Of a stretch of 64,000 bases of DNA, positions 34,085 to 42,902 are shown piece by piece (positions within the stretch are counted from its first letter, which is position 1; each line of letters opens with the position of its first letter). Below the pieces are notes generated by a model. It made no database searches and was not told where the DNA came from. It saw only the letters and a program-made list of their open reading frames with translations. The stretch lies in the NCBI RefSeq assembly GCF_040361435.1, contig NZ_APNL01000020.1, positions 7,392 through 71,391 of the forward strand, in the 5' to 3' direction. The translations under genes were made by a program, and so were the position numbers. Origin of the DNA: Salinisphaera sp002433465 (lineage in GTDB: Bacteria; Pseudomonadota; Gammaproteobacteria; Nevskiales; Salinisphaeraceae).

Positions 34085-34754
34085 GAAGACTCCTTTTTGT
34101 TCTCGCAATGGATGAGGAACGATACCGAACGATCGTTCGCCGTGTAAAAGATACCGGAGATACACCGCGAGGGGCAGCTGATATGCGCTGACGCCGCCGC
34201 AATCATGAAGCGCGCGCCCCGAATCGCAGGCAAGGAGCGATGAACGAACTCCGAGAGCGCCCGCTCTACCGCGCCATGCGCGGTTAAATGCGCGGTAATC
34301 AGACGCCAGCCGCACGTTGACGACAAACACACAACGCGCGACTTGGTTGGGCGAGCGGCGAGCATCAGCTGACTTCGGCGCCTTATGCTTCGAGTTAACC
34401 GCGAACCCAGGCCGCCATTTCTGCGGCGCCCACGTTCGCACCCCAACCCCAATATTTGCGCCACCCACAGCCACCCGGCGCGGGGTCGATCAAACGCCTG
34501 TAACAAAGCCGACGAGCGGTCAAAGGCGACCAGCACTCGTACGACTCTCATACACCGGTCCGAGACTCTTCAGATATTGCTCGCGGAATCAATCCGGTAA
34601 AACGCTTAGATATATTTTGAAACTGCGGCCAAGCGGCCGACTCACAAGACACCGCGCCCTACCCGAACCGATGCAACTGACAATCAGATTTTATTTAACG
34701 GGCGGCGCGTGAAAGTATTTTGAGGGGGTGGGGGATTGCGGGGAGACTTACGCT
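34085..34754. other. Divergent intergenic region: NMO-like gene and csgD
   Basis: About 670 bases with no convincing gene. The left end carries the shared operator at 34127-34138. The right end, towards csgD, is AT-richer than average (for example around 34605-34620 and 34685-34700), as expected of a csgD control region. I could not recognise specific factor sites. Confidence 0.4.
34127..34138. promoter_or_regulatory. Palindromic operator GAACGATCGTTC, copy 4
   Basis: An exact 12-bp palindrome 43 bases upstream of the flavin oxidoreductase start, a position that would overlap its promoter. Confidence 0.6.
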
Positions 34755-35483
34755 ATGAAGTGCAGCAACGCAAAAATCATTTTTGTCACCGACAGTAATT
34801 CGCAAAGTCGGCTATTCATAGAACATATCGAAGCACGCCTAAAGTGTGAAATATCCTTGCTATCGCCTGTCGATTCGATCGAAGCGATTAAGAACAATAA
34901 CGCTTTGATTTTGCTCGATGCTGCAGAGATGGATGACAGCCGCATGCAGAATTGGTGCGTGTCGGCCGCAGGCAAACAAGGCCTCGTACTTGCGGCAATC
35001 AACTTGCGTGACGAAAACCACGCCACTCAGGTGTTAGCGTCTGTGTACTTGAAAGGCGTATTTTACCGTCGCGACAGCGTCGACCTCATCTGCAAAGGCA
35101 TCAGCAAACTGCTGGACGACCATCTTTGGATGTCGCGCTCGCTGATGACACAGCTAATCGAGCGCTACCGTAATCAGCAACTCAATGCCTATCGCCCGGT
35201 GGGTGGACTGACGCAGCGCGAGCTCGAGATCATTTGCCTGCTGGGCTCGGGCGCCTCCAATAACGCGATTGCGCGCCAGCTTTTTGTGAGCGAACACACG
35301 GTCAAGTCGCATCTGTACAACATTTTTCGCAAGCTCGACGTTCGCAACCGAATACAAGCCACGAACTGGGCCCGACAGAACCTTGGCGTACTACCGAATA
35401 TTTCAGCGTCAGCCGCTCGAAAGCCGGCGGAAACGCGCTCGGCCAAAAATGGTTTAGCCGGGACGGACGCCCCGGGGCTATAG
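34755..35483 (+). CDS. csgD: LuxR-family regulator, CsgD-like curli activator
   Basis: A 242-residue regulator. Residues 1-130 form a receiver-like domain without a convincing phospho-acceptor pocket. The C-terminal LuxR/FixJ HTH (about 152-212) reads LTQRELEIICLLGSGASNNAIARQLFVSEHTVKSHLYNIFRKL. CsgD activates the curli subunit operon. Here it is directly upstream of csgEFG and on the same strand, whereas E. coli has csgDEFG in one operon; a 423-base gap separates csgD from csgE here. The assignment rests on domain layout and position. The roughly 30-residue tail after the HTH is extra. ATG 34755 has GGGAGA upstream. Confidence 0.82.
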   Translation: MKCSNAKIIFVTDSNSQSRLFIEHIEARLKCEISLLSPVDSIEAIKNNNALILLDAAEMDDSRMQNWCVSAAGKQGLVLAAINLRDENHATQVLASVYLKGVFYRRDSVDLICKGISKLLDDHLWMSRSLMTQLIERYRNQQLNAYRPVGGLTQRELEIICLLGSGASNNAIARQLFVSEHTVKSHLYNIFRKLDVRNRIQATNWARQNLGVLPNISASAARKPAETRSAKNGLAGTDAPGL

Positions 35484-35906
35484 CGCCGTACTCGCCTGAA
35501 CCACTGGCGCGCTGGCACTCGCGCAGGGCGCAAGCGCTTCGTTGGCTTCATATTCGCTACGAGCTTACCCACGCTCTTTCTTTCGGCGCTCTGCGGGCGA
35601 CAGCCGCGAGCGCCGTTGCGTGCGTCCGGCACAAAGCACGCCCTCCCCTCGGCGAATGCACGAAGCATGAGAAAACTCATACCCACGGCGCCGCAAAGGT
35701 TTAAAAAAACAACCCGTGGGATGGTTCTTTAGCCCGATGGGATTTGGTCGCGGGCGCTAGCACACTGGCCGAACGAAAATTCAGGGCGCTGCTTAAAAAT
35801 TACTGGACGCGGCGCCACAAGGATCTGCCAATCGTCACGCGTTTTATTGCCCGAATACATTGTTTATGTGTTTGGCAAGACGACTTACGGATGTCGAATA
35901 CCAATA
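35484..35906. other. Intergenic region csgD-csgE
   Basis: 423 bases without a gene. It contains the 14-bp motif also found before csgB (35722-35735) and A-rich DNA at 35701-35711. It probably carries an independent csgEFG promoter. Confidence 0.5.
35722..35735 (+). promoter_or_regulatory. Shared curli motif TGGTTCTTTAGCCC, copy 1
   Basis: It is identical over 14 bases, in the same orientation, to 38552-38565 upstream of csgB. It lies about 170 bases before csgE. A CsgD or other curli-regulator site is the obvious candidate; it does not match the E. coli CsgD consensus I know. Confidence 0.5.
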
Positions 35907-36431
35907 ATGAACACACAAAATCGACGTTCAACCTATGCATACCGCCTGGCAGCTATTGCCCTGTTCATTCTTGCCGAACTTGGACAGGCCCAGACAGAAG
36001 TCGACCCCGCGGAGCCAAGCCCAAAGTCCGTGAACGACACGTCGTCCATTAATCGACTCGAGAGCGAGGATGGCCCTCGTCTCGAATCGGCCTACAACGG
36101 TAGCAGCGAGCTCACCGGCGTGTTGGTCGATCGAACCCTAACCGTCATCGGCCAGAACTTCTATCGCGCATTCAGCCAGATCGGGATGGGCCACCCCATC
36201 ATCCGCGGGGCCACACTCACGATCCACGAACGCCCCGATGCCCGCTGGGGCATCCAGCTCTGGATAACCGACGGGCCCCGCGTGTACTTCGAAACACGAC
36301 TATCACCGCGGCTCAGCGACGCCGACGATGTCGCACGGCAGGCCATCGACCTGGTCGAGAAAGCCATTCTCAAACGGCAGCTTTCGGCGGCACTCAATCC
36401 CAGTGCCGATCTCGGAAAAGAAGAACTTTAA
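35907..36431 (+). CDS. csgE: Curli assembly factor CsgE
   Basis: A 174-residue periplasmic protein with signal peptide (YAYRLAAIALFILAELGQAQ) and a C-terminal CsgE domain: ELTGVLVDRTLTVIGQNFYRAFSQIG, then LTIHERPDARWGIQLWI and VYFETRLSPR. CsgE caps the periplasmic side of the CsgG pore and gives substrate selectivity. About 50 residues of acidic linker between signal and domain make it longer than E. coli CsgE (129). ATG 35907 is chosen; the longer frame lacks a signal-peptide-like start. csgF follows 11 bases later. Confidence 0.9.
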   Translation: MNTQNRRSTYAYRLAAIALFILAELGQAQTEVDPAEPSPKSVNDTSSINRLESEDGPRLESAYNGSSELTGVLVDRTLTVIGQNFYRAFSQIGMGHPIIRGATLTIHERPDARWGIQLWITDGPRVYFETRLSPRLSDADDVARQAIDLVEKAILKRQLSAALNPSADLGKEEL

Positions 36432-36442
36432 ACGGGGGCCTC

Positions 36443-36847
36443 ATGAAACGCGCCAACATTATCGCCATCGCCGTGCTGGGTATGTCGCCTGTGGCTGGTG
36501 CCGGCGAGCTCGTTTATCAGCCCATCAACCCCTCGTTCGGGGGTGATCCATTCAACGGCAGCTACTTGCTCAACAAGGCCCAGGCCCAGGATACCCACGA
36601 ACCACCAGGGCGCTCGCGCTACGAGCCGCTCTCGGCAACCGAGCGGCTGGTTCAGAACCTGCAAAGCCGGCTGATCTCGCAACTTATCTCGGATGTAGGG
36701 GCCGGCGAAATCAGCGAGGGCGTGTTCGACAGCGACGAGTTCGGCGTCGTAATCCGTGACGAGAACGGCCAGCTGAGCATAACGGTCACCGACAAGGCCA
36801 CCGGCGATGTCACCACCATCAACGTAGGCGGCCTATCGGGCTTCTAA
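36443..36847 (+). CDS. csgF: Curli assembly factor CsgF
   Basis: A 134-residue secreted protein. Signal peptide to about residue 20 (AGA), then the CsgF mature start GELVYQPINPSFGGDPFNGSYLLNKAQAQ, which threads into the CsgG pore, and the C-terminal DEFGVVIRDENGQLSITVTDKATGDVTTINV. CsgF links the pore to the CsgB nucleator at the cell surface. Length equals the family norm. The short gap to csgE and 40 bases to csgG indicate an EFG operon. Confidence 0.93.
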   Translation: MKRANIIAIAVLGMSPVAGAGELVYQPINPSFGGDPFNGSYLLNKAQAQDTHEPPGRSRYEPLSATERLVQNLQSRLISQLISDVGAGEISEGVFDSDEFGVVIRDENGQLSITVTDKATGDVTTINVGGLSGF

Positions 36848-36887
36848 TAAGCACAGCAGATAGAACAAAGGGCAGAGGGGGCAAGCC

Positions 36888-37718
36888 ATGCGGTTTATTG
36901 TTGTATTTCTGATGATTACAAGCCTGACCGGCTGCGCCGCGGTCGTCGCCAACTCGCGCGGGCTCGAAGGCCAGCCTGCGACGCTCACGCCCCGGAGCGG
37001 AACGTACCAGGATCTGCTTGCGCTACCCCCACCGGCCGGGCAGATTTACGCGTCGATTTATGATTTTCGAGATCTGACCGGGCAGTACAAACCCGCCCCG
37101 GCCAGCACGTTCTCGACCGCCGTCACTCAAGGTGCCGCGTCAATGCTGACTGGTGCCCTCGCAGACTCCGGCTGGTTCATCCCCCTTGAGCGCGTGGGAC
37201 TGCAGAACCTGCTAACGGAGCGCCGTATCATCCGCGCAGAGTTCGAACGCTTTGGCCAGCCGGATACGCTGCCCTCGTTGAGGGCGGCCTCCGTGATGCT
37301 GGAGGGCGGCATCATCGCCTATGAATCGAACATCCGTACCGGTGGCGCGGGCGTTGAATATTTCGGCATTGGGACGTCCGGCCAGTATCAGGTCGATCAG
37401 GTGACCGTGAACCTACGCGCAATCGAGATTTCGACGGGCAAAATCCTTGCAAACGTAACAACCACCAAAACCATTTATTCCAGAGAGCTACGCGCCGGTT
37501 TTTACCGCTTTATCGATTTCAGCAGACTGCTGGAAGCCGAGGCCGGATACACCAATAACGAACCCGTACAGCTGGCAGTCATGGCTGCGATCGAGGCGTC
37601 GGTAATTCACCTGGTCGCGAAGGGCGTAACCGCCGGACTCTGGAAACTGCGCGAGGGCGTACAACTCGAGGGCACCATTCTGGACGTTTACCTTAACGCG
37701 CCCACCCCACTCCTCTAA
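36888..37718 (+). CDS. csgG: Curli secretion channel CsgG (outer-membrane lipoprotein)
   Basis: A 276-residue lipoprotein with lipobox SLTGC (Cys16). Family blocks are IYASIYDFRDLTGQYKPAPASTFSTAVTQGAASMLTGALADSGWFIPLER, ERRIIRAEFE, LEGGIIAYESNIRTGGAGVEYFGIG (transmembrane hairpin region) and VTVNLRAIEISTGKILANVTTTKTIYS. It forms a nonameric outer-membrane pore that exports CsgA and CsgB. Full length and apparently functional. It is the last gene of csgEFG. Confidence 0.95.
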   Translation: MRFIVVFLMITSLTGCAAVVANSRGLEGQPATLTPRSGTYQDLLALPPPAGQIYASIYDFRDLTGQYKPAPASTFSTAVTQGAASMLTGALADSGWFIPLERVGLQNLLTERRIIRAEFERFGQPDTLPSLRAASVMLEGGIIAYESNIRTGGAGVEYFGIGTSGQYQVDQVTVNLRAIEISTGKILANVTTTKTIYSRELRAGFYRFIDFSRLLEAEAGYTNNEPVQLAVMAAIEASVIHLVAKGVTAGLWKLREGVQLEGTILDVYLNAPTPLL

Positions 37719-38666
37719 GCACTCTCTAAATTACTAGGTCGCGAATAAACGCTCTTGCGGCGCTTGAAGGGCACGCGTACGAGAAACTCCCCTCTACTCT
37801 AAAAACTATTAAAAATGACCTGCCTTCGCTCGTTTTCGGCTATCCGGACACCCGGTGACTGATTAAGCCTTTTTTTGGCCGAATCAAGCGTGTCTCATAT
37901 CGCGGCGCCTTTTCAGCCTGCTCGCATGAAGCCAACAGCCCGGGACTGAATAGCCAGCAATTCGTCTGTGTTCAGTCCTCCGCTTGCGCTGTCGCAACAA
38001 GCACGCCGCTTAACCACCTGAATTGAGCCGAGCCAGCCCATTCCAGGCCCTCGACATAAGGGCCCCGAAACCCGGTCGAGCCAATTAAAAAAATGGCCAC
38101 CCCATGCCTTTGCCCGTGTATTCGCCGCGACGCAGACCGCTTACCACGACGCGTGATTTCTCGCTATTGCTTCCAGGCTTTTTTGCCATGCTATCAAGCA
38201 CGTACCCAAAGTCGCCCGATCGGAAACGAGTGACCACACAGGAAACGGTGCCTCTGAACCTACCGACGCCGCGTTCTCGGCTCTGAGCACCCGCCTGGTC
38301 AATCGATAATCGGCCCCGTGGCGAGAGCGCTCGCCCGCCCAGGCGCCAGCCCACGCTTCCCATTGACGAGGTGCGACCCGGCCGCGTGGTACGACATCCG
38401 CAGACTCGGCTTCCCTCTTTTTGCCCCACCAAGCACTCGGCACAGGGGCGGCCGAGGGCATGTGCTTGAGCCCACGAGCACCGAGAAAATCCGAGTATCA
38501 GGAACCTAATACTTCATCCCGTGAACGAGTTCAGAAATTTCAGACTCAAGTTGGTTCTTTAGCCCTATACCGCCAAATCGAACAATCCTGCAGAGTTATT
38601 CAAACGCCAATCGGCATGGGATTTACGCACTCACCGAGTGCCTATTCAACATAGCGATGCGATGCC
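37719..38666. other. Long non-coding region between csgG and csgB
   Basis: Almost 950 bases without a credible gene; overlapping frames at 38085-38461 on the minus strand have no domain or ribosome site. The DNA is less GC-rich than the genes. It holds the second copy of the shared 14-bp motif about 100 bases before csgB. A T7 run at 37870-37876 lacks a good stem. Its length would allow a small RNA or extended control region, but I see no defined structure. Confidence 0.5.
38552..38565 (+). promoter_or_regulatory. Shared curli motif TGGTTCTTTAGCCC, copy 2
   Basis: It is identical to 35722-35735 and sits 102 bases upstream of the csgB start. Same strand and similar distance class suggest a regulator site for both curli operons. 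Confidence 0.5.
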
Positions 38667-39239
38667 ATGTTCAGCACAGCGCAACATAAGACAGAAACGG
38701 CATTCATTAACAGGGCGTTATATACGCTCGTGCTTTGCACCCTGTTGGTGTTCGCCATGCATGCACGAGCAGCCGCCAGCGAATCGATAGCCGATGGTGT
38801 TGCAAGCCAAAGTGTAATCCAGGCGTCAGCAGCCGGCGCCGTCGTGCCGAAGAATCCTAACGTTTCTTCAAATCACGGACACGAAAGCGTGAGCGTCATT
38901 GCCCAGGTGGGCAGCAATAACGCCGCACATGTCGTGCAGTCGCGCAACAAGGCGGTATTTAGCTCGGGCAACTATGCCGCGATCTACCAGAACGGCAACT
39001 GGAACGAAGCCAATATCATCCAGTCCGGCGGCAACAACGCCGGCTTGATCGGCCAGATCGGCAATCACCACCAGGCAACGATCGAGCAGCGCGGCAATAG
39101 CTTCGACGCTCGAATCAACCAGACCGGCTACCACAGCGATATCGCAATTTCGCAATCGGGCAGCGGCTTGCGCAGTCTATCCGTGGGACAGGCCTCTGTC
39201 TCCGGCCGGGCGGCGCCAGTCGTTATTCGTATGTACTGA
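38667..39239 (+). CDS. csgB: Minor curlin, CsgB-like nucleator
   Basis: A 190-residue secreted curlin. Signal peptide (LYTLVLCTLLVFAMHARAAA) is followed by about 45 residues without repeats and then four to five curlin units such as VIAQVGSNNAAHVVQ, IYQNGNWNEANIIQ, LIGQIGNHHQATIEQ and INQTGYHSDIAISQ. The irregular last unit and the basic end (VVIRMY) fit the surface-anchoring repeat of CsgB. It nucleates CsgA polymerisation. It lies 61 bases upstream of csgA, in the csgBA order of enterobacteria. Confidence 0.88.
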   Translation: MFSTAQHKTETAFINRALYTLVLCTLLVFAMHARAAASESIADGVASQSVIQASAAGAVVPKNPNVSSNHGHESVSVIAQVGSNNAAHVVQSRNKAVFSSGNYAAIYQNGNWNEANIIQSGGNNAGLIGQIGNHHQATIEQRGNSFDARINQTGYHSDIAISQSGSGLRSLSVGQASVSGRAAPVVIRMY

Positions 39240-39300
39240 GCAGGCCTTAGCTCAGTCATTCAGGCATGACCAAGGCACCATCAAACCCAGGGGAACCCAA

Positions 39301-40344
39301 ATGAAACTCCAACGCACCACTATCGCGACCGCGACCGCGGTCGCTCTTGCTCTCGGCGCCAGCTCTGCGATGGCAAGCAACAGCTATTCGGATGTCCAAC
39401 AGTCGGGGGACTACAACGACGCGACCGTCAGTCAGAACTCCTACGATACCTCCTACATCGACCAGTCCGGCGACGACAACGACGCAGTCGTCACCCAGGC
39501 CGGTTATCGTTCGAACATGTCCACCGTTGATCAGATGGGCGACGACAATACCGCCACGGTCGATCAGGGCGGCTGGGGCTACAACGACTCGTATATCGAA
39601 CAGGCCGGCAACTCCAATACCGCCACCGTCGACCAGGGCGGCGGCACGCTGCTGGGTGTTGCGCTCGCTTCCGAGAATAACGAGTCGACCATCTATCAGT
39701 CCGGGGATAACAACGACGCCTCGGTCGCTCAGGGTGGCCTGGGCTTCAACGACTCGTATATCGATCAGTCCGGCTACGACAACACGGCCAGCGTTACGCA
39801 GACCGGTGGCGGCTTCAACGGCTCCAACATCTTCCAGTCGGGCGACGACAACGAGGCCACCGTCACGCAAGGCGGTTTCGGCTTTAACGACTCGTACATC
39901 CATCAATCCGGCTCTGACAACACTGCCACGGTCGATCAGAGCGGCGCAGGCTTCAACGAGTCGATGATCGATCAGAGCGGCAACAACAACATCGCCAGCG
40001 TCGACCAGGACGCACTGCTGGTGGGTGACAGCTACTCCTTCATCGATCAGTCCGGTGACGGTAACGAAGCCGACGTGGAACAGCGCCGCTTCGACAACGA
40101 ATCGGAAATCATCCAGTCCGGCAACGGCAACTTCGCCGACGTCGACCAGAGCGGCAACGGCGGGTTCTTCGGCCTGGGCGGCGGCGACAATGACTCGTAC
40201 ATCACGCAGAGCGGCAACTATAACGAGGCGTACGTGATGCAGTCGGGCAACGACAACCTGGCTCGTGTCACTCAGGCGAGCAACAGCAACTATTCGATGG
40301 TCGCACAGACCGGAAACAGCAATACCGCGACCGTCACGCAGTAA
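39301..40344 (+). CDS. csgA: Major curlin CsgA, enlarged repeat domain
   Basis: A 347-residue amyloid subunit. Signal peptide to about residue 25 (SSAMA), then about 13 full curlin repeats plus a half unit, each near S-x5-Q-x-G-x2-N-x-A-x-V-x-Q, for example SYIDQSGYDNTASVTQ and SYITQSGNYNEAYVMQ. E. coli CsgA has 151 residues and five repeats. Between repeats are variable 6-15-residue inserts (for example GGGTLLGVALASEN and GNGGFFGLGGGDN). The protein is extremely acidic, with D or N at gatekeeper-like positions, suiting a saline habitat (inference). A strong terminator follows. Confidence 0.93.
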   Translation: MKLQRTTIATATAVALALGASSAMASNSYSDVQQSGDYNDATVSQNSYDTSYIDQSGDDNDAVVTQAGYRSNMSTVDQMGDDNTATVDQGGWGYNDSYIEQAGNSNTATVDQGGGTLLGVALASENNESTIYQSGDNNDASVAQGGLGFNDSYIDQSGYDNTASVTQTGGGFNGSNIFQSGDDNEATVTQGGFGFNDSYIHQSGSDNTATVDQSGAGFNESMIDQSGNNNIASVDQDALLVGDSYSFIDQSGDGNEADVEQRRFDNESEIIQSGNGNFADVDQSGNGGFFGLGGGDNDSYITQSGNYNEAYVMQSGNDNLARVTQASNSNYSMVAQTGNSNTATVTQ

Positions 40345-40370
40345 AAGCCCATCGCTTGCTGTTCTGTTCG

Positions 40371-40400
40371 GAGCCCCACTACGGTGGGGCTCTTCTGTTT
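40371..40400 (+). terminator. Rho-independent terminator after csgA
   Basis: A 9-bp perfect stem GAGCCCCAC/GTGGGGCTC (40371-40379, 40384-40392) is closed by a stable TACG tetraloop and followed by TTCTGTTT. Confidence 0.88.
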
Positions 40401-40694
40401 GCGTGCTTTTCTTTCACCGATGCGCGGCGGCAGCCGAGCGCAGAACGCGGCAAGCACCACGCTACACGGCTAATTCGTATTAACCATCAAAACGTCGCTT
40501 TTTTTGCGCGATATCCGCGATCGATAGCGAATTAAAACGTTATGACCTCAAGCCGTCGCCGCTGCCTGGGTTAACACGGGCTCGAGGACGCTTGGCCAAT
40601 GCAGGGGCGCCGCCGAACTCTCGCTCGCGAGAGAATCCTCGCCAACCTTGGTTCCAGAAGAAAAACCCGGTCGCGGCTACCATTGATCAGCGAA
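40401..40694. other. Intergenic region between csgA and the convergent secreted-protein gene
   Basis: About 290 bases after the csgA terminator. I see nothing in it beyond a T-rich patch near 40498-40505. Confidence 0.4.
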
Positions 40695-41072
40695 TCACCG
40701 CACCGTCATACGCACAACGCTACCGCCGCCTTGGGTCGAAGAACGGGAGCGGTTGCCATTCTTTAGAATTTCGACTTCTAGCCGCCCGGTGGGGGTCAAC
40801 ACCGTAACGGTGCCCGATATTGCAACGCCCCGATACATATGAACGGCTGGCGCCTCGCCTGACGTCTCGAACTGTTCCTGCTCACCATTCTCGGCCGTGA
40901 CCGTCCACGCAGCCGCGTAGCGGATGTCGTCCGATCCGTTGATCGACACTTGAATAGCGGCCGCGCTGTGTTTTTCCGGATCGGGCGCCATATCTTTTCC
41001 CCAAGCCAGGCTCGCCGGACCGGTGCAAATCGCGGCGACTACGCAAGCGGCGAGCAACGACTCTTTCGGCAT
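40695..41072 (-). CDS. Secreted protein of the curli locus, unassigned
   Basis: A 125-residue protein with a signal peptide (LLAACVVAAICTGPASLAWG, cleavage near residue 25). The mature part of about 100 residues is predicted as beta strands: AIQVSINGSDDIRYAAAWTV, QFETSGEAPAVHMYRGVAISGTVTVL, LEVEILKNGN and VVRMTVR. That is the size and build of a small immunoglobulin-like domain. CsgC, the periplasmic inhibitor of CsgA amyloid, has a similar fold and size and is missing from the locus, but I see no sequence similarity and no CxC motif. ATG 41072 follows GGGGA. Convergent with csgBA. Confidence 0.7.
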   Translation of the reverse strand: MPKESLLAACVVAAICTGPASLAWGKDMAPDPEKHSAAAIQVSINGSDDIRYAAAWTVTAENGEQEQFETSGEAPAVHMYRGVAISGTVTVLTPTGRLEVEILKNGNRSRSSTQGGGSVVRMTVR

Positions 41073-41581
41073 GGCTGTTCCCCAGTATTGTTGTCATCAA
41101 TACTATCTACGCAAACATCGTCCAGCCAATATCAAAAGGAAATATATTTTGTATTTTCAGCTTTTATTCTATCTATATTACTTTTATTGCCCTAACCGAA
41201 TAATTTACGCGTATTCGAGAGGCGTCTTGGCAACGGGCAAACGCGAGCGCCGTGCTACGTATTTGGCAGGTATACCGGCAATAACTTCCGCCGGCGATCC
41301 GGCACATCAGTATCCTGCAGGGGCGTGCTGTTTGCGGCTATGTGCCCTGACGGCGGCCGCTTGTTCAAGGCGGCGCTGAACCAACTAGTACAGCTTGACG
41401 GGTCTGGCATCGCTTAACATACTGCACCGACCTTTTTGAAAGAGCATTTCAAAAAAGGCACTAGAAATAATCGTTACAGAGGGTCGCCGGCCGCGCCCCC
41501 TTATCAAAGCCATACCGCCGCGCCAGCCTCGCAGCCGCGACGTGTGGCGACTGACGACCACGAAAAATCATGAGGAGTCCC
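41073..41581. other. AT-rich intergenic region upstream of the thiolase gene
   Basis: About 510 bases with a marked AT-rich patch (41120-41215), far below the genome average, next to the secreted-protein promoter. An A-rich/T-rich imperfect repeat (TTTTTGAAA and TTTCAAAAAA) lies at 41432-41456. No gene seen. Confidence 0.4.
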
Positions 41582-42784
41582 ATGCGACAAGCAGTCATCG
41601 TTTCAACCGCCCGCACGCCGATCGGCAAGGCCTATCGCGGCGCCTTCAACAACACCCAGGCACAGGCGCTCGGCGGTCATGCCATCGAGCATGCCCTCAA
41701 GCGCGCCAAGCTGCAGGGCGAGAACATCGACGACGTGATCATGGGTGCGGCACTCCAGCAGGGCTCCACCGGTCAGAACGTGGCCCGCCAGTGTGCGATC
41801 CGTGCCGGCCTGCCGACTTCGGTGCCGGGCATGACCATCGACCGCCAGTGCGCCTCGGGCCTGATGGGCATCGCCACCGCGGCCAAGCAGATCGTCAACG
41901 ACCGTATGAACATCGTCGTCGGCGGCGGCCTCGAGTCCGTGTCGCTGGTCCAGAACGAGCACCAGAACACCTTCCGTGCCCGTGACCCGTGGCTGGTCGA
42001 GCATCGCCCCGACATCTATATGTCCATGCTCGAAACCGCCGAAGTGGTGGCCGATCGCTACAATGTCTCGCGCGACGCCCAGGACGAATACGCCTACCAG
42101 TCGCAGATGCGGACCGCCGCTGCCCAGGAAGCCGGCAAGTTCGACGACGAAATCGTGCCGCTGACCACCATCAAGAAGCAGCAGGACAAGCAGACCGGGG
42201 AAGTCAGCGAAGTCGAAGTCACCCTCGATAAGGACGAAGGCAACCGTCCGAGCACCACGCTGGAAGGCCTGCAGGGCCTTAACCCGGTGTTCAAGAACGG
42301 CCAGCAGATCAGCGAAGGCCGCTTCATTACCGCCGGCAACGCCTCGCAGCTGTCCGACGGCGCCTCGGCCAGCGTGCTCATGGAAGCCGCCGAAGCCGAA
42401 CGCCGCGGCCTTGAGCCGCTGGGTGCCTATGTCGGCATGGCCGTGGCCGGTTGCGACCCCGACGAAATGGGCATCGGCCCGATCTATGCCGTGCCGAAAC
42501 TGCTCGAGCGCTACGGCCTGAAAGTCGACGACATCGGCCTGTGGGAGCTCAACGAAGCCTTCGCCAGCCAGTGCCTGTACTGCCGCGACTATCTCGGCAT
42601 CGACCCGGACAAGTACAACGTCAACGGCGGCTCTATCGCCATCGGCCATCCCTACGGCATGTCCGGTGCCCGCATGACCGGCCACGCCCTCATCGAAGGC
42701 AAGCGTCGCGGCGCCAAGTATGTGGTCGTGACCATGTGCGTCGGTGGCGGCATCGGTGCAGCCGGCCTGTTCGAAGTGTTCTAA
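41582..42784 (+). CDS. Acetyl-CoA C-acyltransferase (thiolase)
   Basis: A 400-residue thiolase. The nucleophile Cys90 lies in IDRQCASGL. The C-terminal catalytic blocks are NEAFASQ, GGSIAIGHPYGMSGARM (His) and VTMCVGGGIGAAGLFEVF (Cys). It cleaves 3-ketoacyl-CoA to acetyl-CoA and a shortened acyl-CoA. It stands alone, with GAGGAG before ATG 41582 and hairpins after the stop, so it is a monocistronic unit. It probably supplies the last step for the beta-oxidation genes at 2-24 kb, although its promoter lacks their operator. Confidence 0.95.
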   Translation: MRQAVIVSTARTPIGKAYRGAFNNTQAQALGGHAIEHALKRAKLQGENIDDVIMGAALQQGSTGQNVARQCAIRAGLPTSVPGMTIDRQCASGLMGIATAAKQIVNDRMNIVVGGGLESVSLVQNEHQNTFRARDPWLVEHRPDIYMSMLETAEVVADRYNVSRDAQDEYAYQSQMRTAAAQEAGKFDDEIVPLTTIKKQQDKQTGEVSEVEVTLDKDEGNRPSTTLEGLQGLNPVFKNGQQISEGRFITAGNASQLSDGASASVLMEAAEAERRGLEPLGAYVGMAVAGCDPDEMGIGPIYAVPKLLERYGLKVDDIGLWELNEAFASQCLYCRDYLGIDPDKYNVNGGSIAIGHPYGMSGARMTGHALIEGKRRGAKYVVVTMCVGGGIGAAGLFEVF

Positions 42785-42798
42785 ACAGCACGGCCTTG

Positions 42799-42902
42799 CA
42801 GCATTCAGCCCGTGGCTGAATGCTGGCCGCCAACCGAGCCCTTGGCACCCGCAAGACAACGGGTGCCCGGGGCAGAAAAAGCCGCCTTCGGGCGGTTTTT
42901 TC
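42799..42902 (+). terminator. Three tandem hairpins, the last a terminator, after the thiolase gene
   Basis: Stem 1 is 12 bp (42799-42810 with 42814-42825). Stem 2 is 8 bp, GGCACCCG/CGGGTGCC (42844-42851, 42860-42867). Stem 3 is CCGCC-TTCG-GGCGG (42882-42895) with A residues before and a T6 run after, so it is the actual rho-independent terminator. Confidence 0.75.

Noticed and set aside
37861..37885. T-rich run after csgG as a terminator
   Set aside because: The T7 run is present but the flanking bases do not form a good stem.
38085..38461. Overlapping minus-strand frames in the csgG-csgB gap
   Set aside because: Basic, low-complexity translations without ribosome site or family match.
39301..40344. 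Periodic DNA that could be mistaken for a repeat array or CRISPR
   Set aside because: The period is the curlin repeat of csgA in one reading frame; units vary in sequence and length and there are no spacers.
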